Source of the DNA: Microstegium vimineum
Lineage: Eukaryota > Streptophyta > Magnoliopsida > Poales > Poaceae
Direction of reading: 5' to 3'
Length of the DNA: 64,000 bases
NCBI GenBank assembly: GCA_022036555.1
Contig: CM039128.1
Span: 2,418,049-2,482,048, forward strand
In this document: piece by piece, positions 59,397-64,000 of the stretch
How the letters are laid out: every line of letters starts with the position of its first letter
Position numbering within the stretch: position 1 is the first letter of the stretch
Program-made: the position numbers and the translations under genes
The notes under the pieces: generated by a model
What the model was told of the DNA's origin: nothing
The model's input: the letters and a program-made list of their open reading frames with translations, nothing else
The model's database searches: none

Positions 59397-62100
59397 TAGT
59401 ATTATATTAGCTGTCCTTTTGGTAGGTGTTGATTGGGTTTGATTATTGCGTTGAGTGCTAAGGAGATCTATCCAAATGTAGTACATGTCTTTTGTGTACT
59501 AATTTGTTTATTGAATCACAGTGGAGTATTGTACCGACTCTTTCCAATGAGCTGTTAAGGATCAGTCACACAGCTTCGCTTTTGACCGGGTTTTGATGCG
59601 TTTGACCAGGCTAATCAAGGGAATACCATCAATCAGCTTGCTTAATTAGGTGGCGATTTATTGAACAAAAGGGGAGGGGGGGGGGGGGGATCCGTATTTG
59701 ATTGATGCTGGAAAATCTACCTGCATGTTTAACTTATTCAAATCAAGATTATTGGTTTATCCCGTCATTTGACGAATTATGGTACCAAGTCACGCTCGGC
59801 GGAGGAAATGTACCATCAAGGTCCATGCCTTAGGTTTACCGAAAAGAACAAGTTTTCTGTTGATTTGACATAAATGCAGGATTCATGGGTCCTTTTCGAG
59901 TCCCTCCTGCTGTTCCAGGACCATGGTTTTGCTTCTTCTTTTTTCCTTGATACTTTTTTAAAGTAATTGATGGCACAAAAGTAACCACTACAACTCTGTA
60001 GTTATACAGTAAAAAAGGTTTTTTTAGAACTAACGAAAAAAAAAGTTGGGATAAAGCCTCCATTCCTTCTCTTGGTCCTTGAACCAATAATATATACTAA
60101 CTTTTCACTTGATATAGCAATGTAGGCTATATCTCACCTTGATGGGCCCAAACTCCCAAGTGAAATGTTGTATTTTGGACAAGGTGAGCGCCAAAAAATA
60201 GTGCTCGTGTGAACTCACATTGTGACCATCTGATGAAGTGATTTTAATAAAGAATCTAGGATTTGTGCTAATCAGCACCCTCGCCCTCAGAGTCTTTTTC
60301 ATTTGATGGCATGGCGATGGTTCTAAGAGGTGAGAAAATGTGAGTTTTAGATGGTTTTATTTAGCTCCTTGTGCTTTAAATAACTAAACCGTAACTTTTT
60401 ACGGTTGGGGGATGAAAACAACAGTAAGAGCGATTGTTGCTTAATCCATGTCCTTCACTGGAAATGGGACTAAGAAAAGTTCATATTAGTAAAACGGTGA
60501 TACTTGCTCGCTGTGACTTGTGAGTTGTGAGAGTGTAATACTCTCTGAAGATTAGCTGGCGAGATCGAGTGAGTTTCTTTTTGGGTGCTTTAGGAGGAGT
60601 GGGCACATGAGGGAGGCATGGACCGACGAGAAGACAGTAGGTAGCAGCCACGTGAAGTTTGCATCTGCTGCAATCTTCCAGGTCCAAACTGTAGTGTGCC
60701 ATGATGCTAAATTGGACCCTGCAAACGCCATGTGAATGATGTTTCAGTTTCAGCTCATCTTTTTTTCCATGTCGTACATAGTATAATTTTTTATCCTTAG
60801 CCAATGGTCGATCGGTGGAAATGTTAACTGTACCTGTAGTACATACTATTCTTCTCTAAACTGATTGATTAGCTCATGTGATCTTGTCTTGACGATGACG
60901 ACCTGCAAAGGCACTGCATATGTTTGTTTTACTTGGGAAGCTTTTGTCAGTTGTCACTGCAAGAGAATCTAGGTATGTTACAATATTTTACGACTACTTT
61001 GCACAGTATAGTAATTAGTAAAACTGTCCACGCTTATATACGTCTATTCAGGATCTATCGTTTCATGTCTCGCTCTACCAAACAGCACCACTTGTTCATA
61101 TGAAGAAATTAAGGTTTAAGGAGTCTCATCATTATACTGTTTGTCTGTTTCTTAGGAAAACGTAGGTTTAATTTGCTGCATGAATTGTTATAGGACTATG
61201 GACCTATGGTACTATCCAATTAATGTGATGAGTAGTTGTGGAGCAGAATCTCTGCACATAAAACAGTAATCAATTTAATTAATTCCAGAATTCATGCTGA
61301 ATTAATTATTATGTAACTTACACACGTACCAGCGACAACATTTTTTATTTTATTTCTTTTGCTTTGCTTTGCTTGATATCAAAGTAAGATGAGAATGGAT
61401 GCAATATGAAGCAGCTACTACGTACAAAACTCAGTACCATCATCATCAGTTCCCTAATTTGCCAGTGCCCTGGTACCAGTAGCTCACCAACTATAACGGT
61501 TTCCATTTCTCCTCTGCTGGTTTATTATATACAGTAAGCTTCAGTCAACCTTAGTTATGCATGCATCTCTATATATCTGTGTAAACCGTAGCCAGGTTCA
61601 CCAAAGAGAAAAAAAACCCGCAATTGCTGGAGCTGCAAAAGGGACATCACTGTCTTGAACTTATCAGTCATTTTTTTAGCTATAAAACTGTGTTTTTTTC
61701 TTACAGAATCAGCCAAAAGCAGCTAGAATATGTCATTTAAACCATCAACCCACATAAGTCGAATTTCTTTCCTCAAAAAAGAAGAAGAAAAGAGAGAGAG
61801 AGTCGGATTTCTTAAGAAAAAAGCTTCCTTTTTTTCTCCTTTGCATCTCCTAGGAGACTCATGATGGTATCATGTGGCGTGTGTGGAAAAATAACCTCCT
61901 GAATTGAACTAACGGCTTGTACTGTACTCTGTACCATGTACACAACAATCTCAAGTCTCAACTGTTGTGATACTCAGATAGGAGGAGTACTGGTACCTAC
62001 GAGGTGTACCTCTCAACAAGTCATCATTTTTTTCTAGTATCAACCGGGCAGAGGTACTACACAACAGTAATTGAGTTTTTTTTAGAATCACACTGCAGTA
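59397..62100. other. Non-coding spacer
   Basis: AT-rich sequence with short unrelated open frames, a short G run near 59676-59689, and GA-rich sequence near 61785. No recognisable gene, tRNA or transposon ends. Confidence 0.4.
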
Positions 62101-62102
62101 CT

Positions 62103-62310
62103 CCCTCCATCCCAAAAAAATGACGCTATGGATGCGTATATGTTAAACTTTCTCAACTTTGACTAAGTTTATAAAAAATACGTATTACATTTATATCTCT
62201 AAATTAACTTGTTAAAAAACTAGACTTAAAGATCTTTCCGAGGATACTAATTACTTAACATAATTATTTATATATTTTAAGGTAAATACTTAATTTCGGA
62301 CGGCCCTGCT
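62103..62310. mobile_element. Decayed Stowaway-like MITE
   Basis: Left CTCCCTCCATCCCAAAAAAA after TA is clear. The right end survives only as AATTTCGGACGG, with the terminal GGGAG lost. The AT-rich interior resembles the pair at 16.8-17.3 kb. Confidence 0.6.
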
Positions 62311-64000
62311 TTTGTTCAGCTGCACGCACAGGTCCATCTACGGTCAACACAGGATCGAAAGGCCCTACTTCTTCAGCGCACAGCTAAGCATATACTAGGT
62401 GATGGCTGATGAGTCCACCATTTTTTCCCGTCTCTTCGTTTCGTCCCCCATTCCTTTCCCCTCTAACTCTCTTTCCTCTCCACTTTCATACGGCAAGCTA
62501 CATCCCAAAATCCATGGGGATTCTAGTACTCCAATTGCTACCAGCTATTACTGATGATGAGATTGGCTCTGGATCTGCCACTCCCCTTCTTCCTTCTCTC
62601 GAATTTGGACATGGCTAGGTTACAGTTAGGGTTAGGGTGAGGTGCAGAGCTATTTTTTTTTGGCTCAAATGGGCTGCAGCTCGGAGTTACGGTGCCCCGG
62701 GCATGCCACCCGGAACGACGCCGACGCTGCCGAGCAGGTTGTCCACGTTGTGTCGCCGGCGCAGGCCGCTAGGCCGCAACCCCTGCTGGCTGGTTGCCAC
62801 TCCGTGGAGCCCGCGCCAGACGCCTAGGAGTCCTGCCCGAGGCGCGTATCCTCCGAGGCATCAGGAGCTCGCGGATGCGCGTGGCGGCTCCTCCTCCCAT
62901 GCTCCTCGTGACACTCGCCCAGACCCGGCCTCGCTAGCCAGCGGAGGAGGGGAGATTTGGCTTTCCCGTCAGGGGCCTAGGGAGCAGGAGAGATGCAGCG
63001 GCGGCGGGGGTCGGGAAGACAGTCCAGGCGGTGGTGGTGACGTACGTTGTGCTATTATGCTTCCACTCTCCTCCTCGTGCTCAGGGTCGACGGCCACACG
63101 ACATACTCCTCGTGGTATAACATCCCCTTCCACCCTGTTCTCGTCCCTCTCATTCTGCTTGGATTGGATTATTTGATTTTGTTTCAGCGAGCTAGGGATT
63201 CAAGTTAGTGGGTCGCGTGGTGATTTGTGGGACAGCGTTTCAGCGAGGTAGGGGATTAAAGTTTTAGTGGCTCGTGTGGTGATTTGTGGGACAACGTCAC
63301 CCCTACGATGCAGATGTAGTCTTGGTATTGGCCGATTCCTATGCTCGCTTTTTTATGTGTTTCGTGCGAGTGAATCAGGGTTGGTTACTGGTAGTTGGTG
63401 CTAGATAACCTGCTCCGGTAATATGTAATTTAGCTACCTGTGTGGGGCTCAGATGAATGTCGAGAGTTGTTGGTGTATTTAATTAATGCTTGTCATTGTC
63501 AATGACCCCAGTTATAATCGAGCTGATGGTGGCCAGCATTTCCTCACTCTATTGTACTAGGATAATAGGCAGTAGATTCATGCCAAATTTGTTCCTTTAG
63601 GCACTGTTCTGATATGCCAAAGGAAATGATAAAATCTTCTAGCTCCAATTAGCTAATACTGAATTATAGATCACTCTGACAACTATAAATCATCAATGGT
63701 AAAGCCAATCTGAAATGCTAATGATGCTACTTTGATTATGTAGGATTGTATTCATTCCACTATGAATTGCCAATATGGATTGCTAATGACTGCACGCAAA
63801 AGGTTTTCAATGTCTGCCCCTTCATTGCCTCATGCCCATTATGTGAGATTCACATACTGGCTCGTCTATTAAAGCTCACCTTTTCACTGTTTTGTATTAC
63901 CATTGTTTATTTTGCATCCAATTGTTCCGATATGTTTCTTTTTTGCTTACAGTGGGCACCATGTCATTAGATTGTTGCAGCACCTTTACTAATTGTGTTT
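62311..64000. other. Right-edge region, possible 5' part of an unrecognised transcript
   Basis: CT-rich sequence at 62.41-62.50 kb and a GC-rich stretch at 62.68-63.07 kb resemble a grass 5' UTR or first exon. The open frame there (62637-63176) has no recognisable similarity and is biased by GC content. Beyond 63.3 kb the sequence is AT-rich. A gene may continue beyond the window. Confidence 0.3.
63181..63296. repeat. 56-bp tandem duplication, imperfect
   Basis: GTTTCAGCGAG begins at 63181 and again at 63237. Both copies share GTGGTGATTTGTGGGACA, with several substitutions and small indels between them, so it is older than the 32165 duplication. Confidence 0.9.

Noticed and set aside
62615..62642. 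GGTTACAGTTAGGGTTAGGG as an interstitial telomere repeat
   Set aside because: Only about two short units; too little to separate from chance.
62637..63176. 179-codon plus-strand frame near the right edge
   Set aside because: No recognisable domain, strong GC bias and a start in CT-rich leader-like sequence; retained only as a possible transcript region.

Overview
This window is nuclear DNA from a grass, most likely a panicoid such as Sorghum, Saccharum or Miscanthus. I infer this from the density of Stowaway-type miniature elements, the CACTA ends built on the TTTGCCGAGTGT repeat, Tat and Tekay-like Ty3/gypsy LTRs, intron-rich plant genes and GC-rich first exons. The species cannot be fixed from sequence alone. 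No organellar, bacterial or viral replicon is present.

About 1-42 kb is a nested transposon landscape. A decayed Tat-lineage Ty3/gypsy element lies on the minus strand (1-8419). Its gag is split by a 2,978-bp Tekay-like solo LTR (4436-7413, duplication GTGTC). Next is a complete-ended 7.8-kb CACTA element (8913-16746, duplication ATC) holding a truncated TNP2-type transposase and a second gene that joins a Transposase_24-like region to a Ulp1-type protease. Then come two abutting Stowaway elements, the 3' part of a second CACTA element (18.4-21.7 kb) with a 906-bp hAT element inside it, and several miniature elements. A MULE (about 28.5-32.0 kb) carries a truncated mudrA-like gene and a companion zinc-finger gene facing each other. 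A 1,092-bp solo LTR lies at 39450-40541. Sequence at 33.7-34.6 kb is repeated at 41.8-42.9 kb.

About 43-58.7 kb is the genic part. It holds a small two-exon minus-strand gene resembling an I29 cathepsin-propeptide protein (43042-44153), a plant NFRKB-like INO80-associated gene on the plus strand (46860-50869), and a 22-exon kinesin-5 gene on the minus strand (52484-57776). NFRKB and kinesin-5 are convergent. All three reading frames need one extra base to be whole (near 43.34, 47.316 and 52.878 kb). This shared pattern suggests base-level sequence errors, or else decay of a redundant haplotype. The remaining sequence to 64 kb shows only miniature elements and short tandem repeats.

The host genes do not form a pathway: NFRKB belongs to chromatin remodelling and kinesin-5 to spindle assembly. 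The most unusual item is the CACTA element with the Transposase_24/Ulp1 fusion and a pyrimidine-rich minisatellite. It carries stops and frameshifts, so it is a relic, not an active system.
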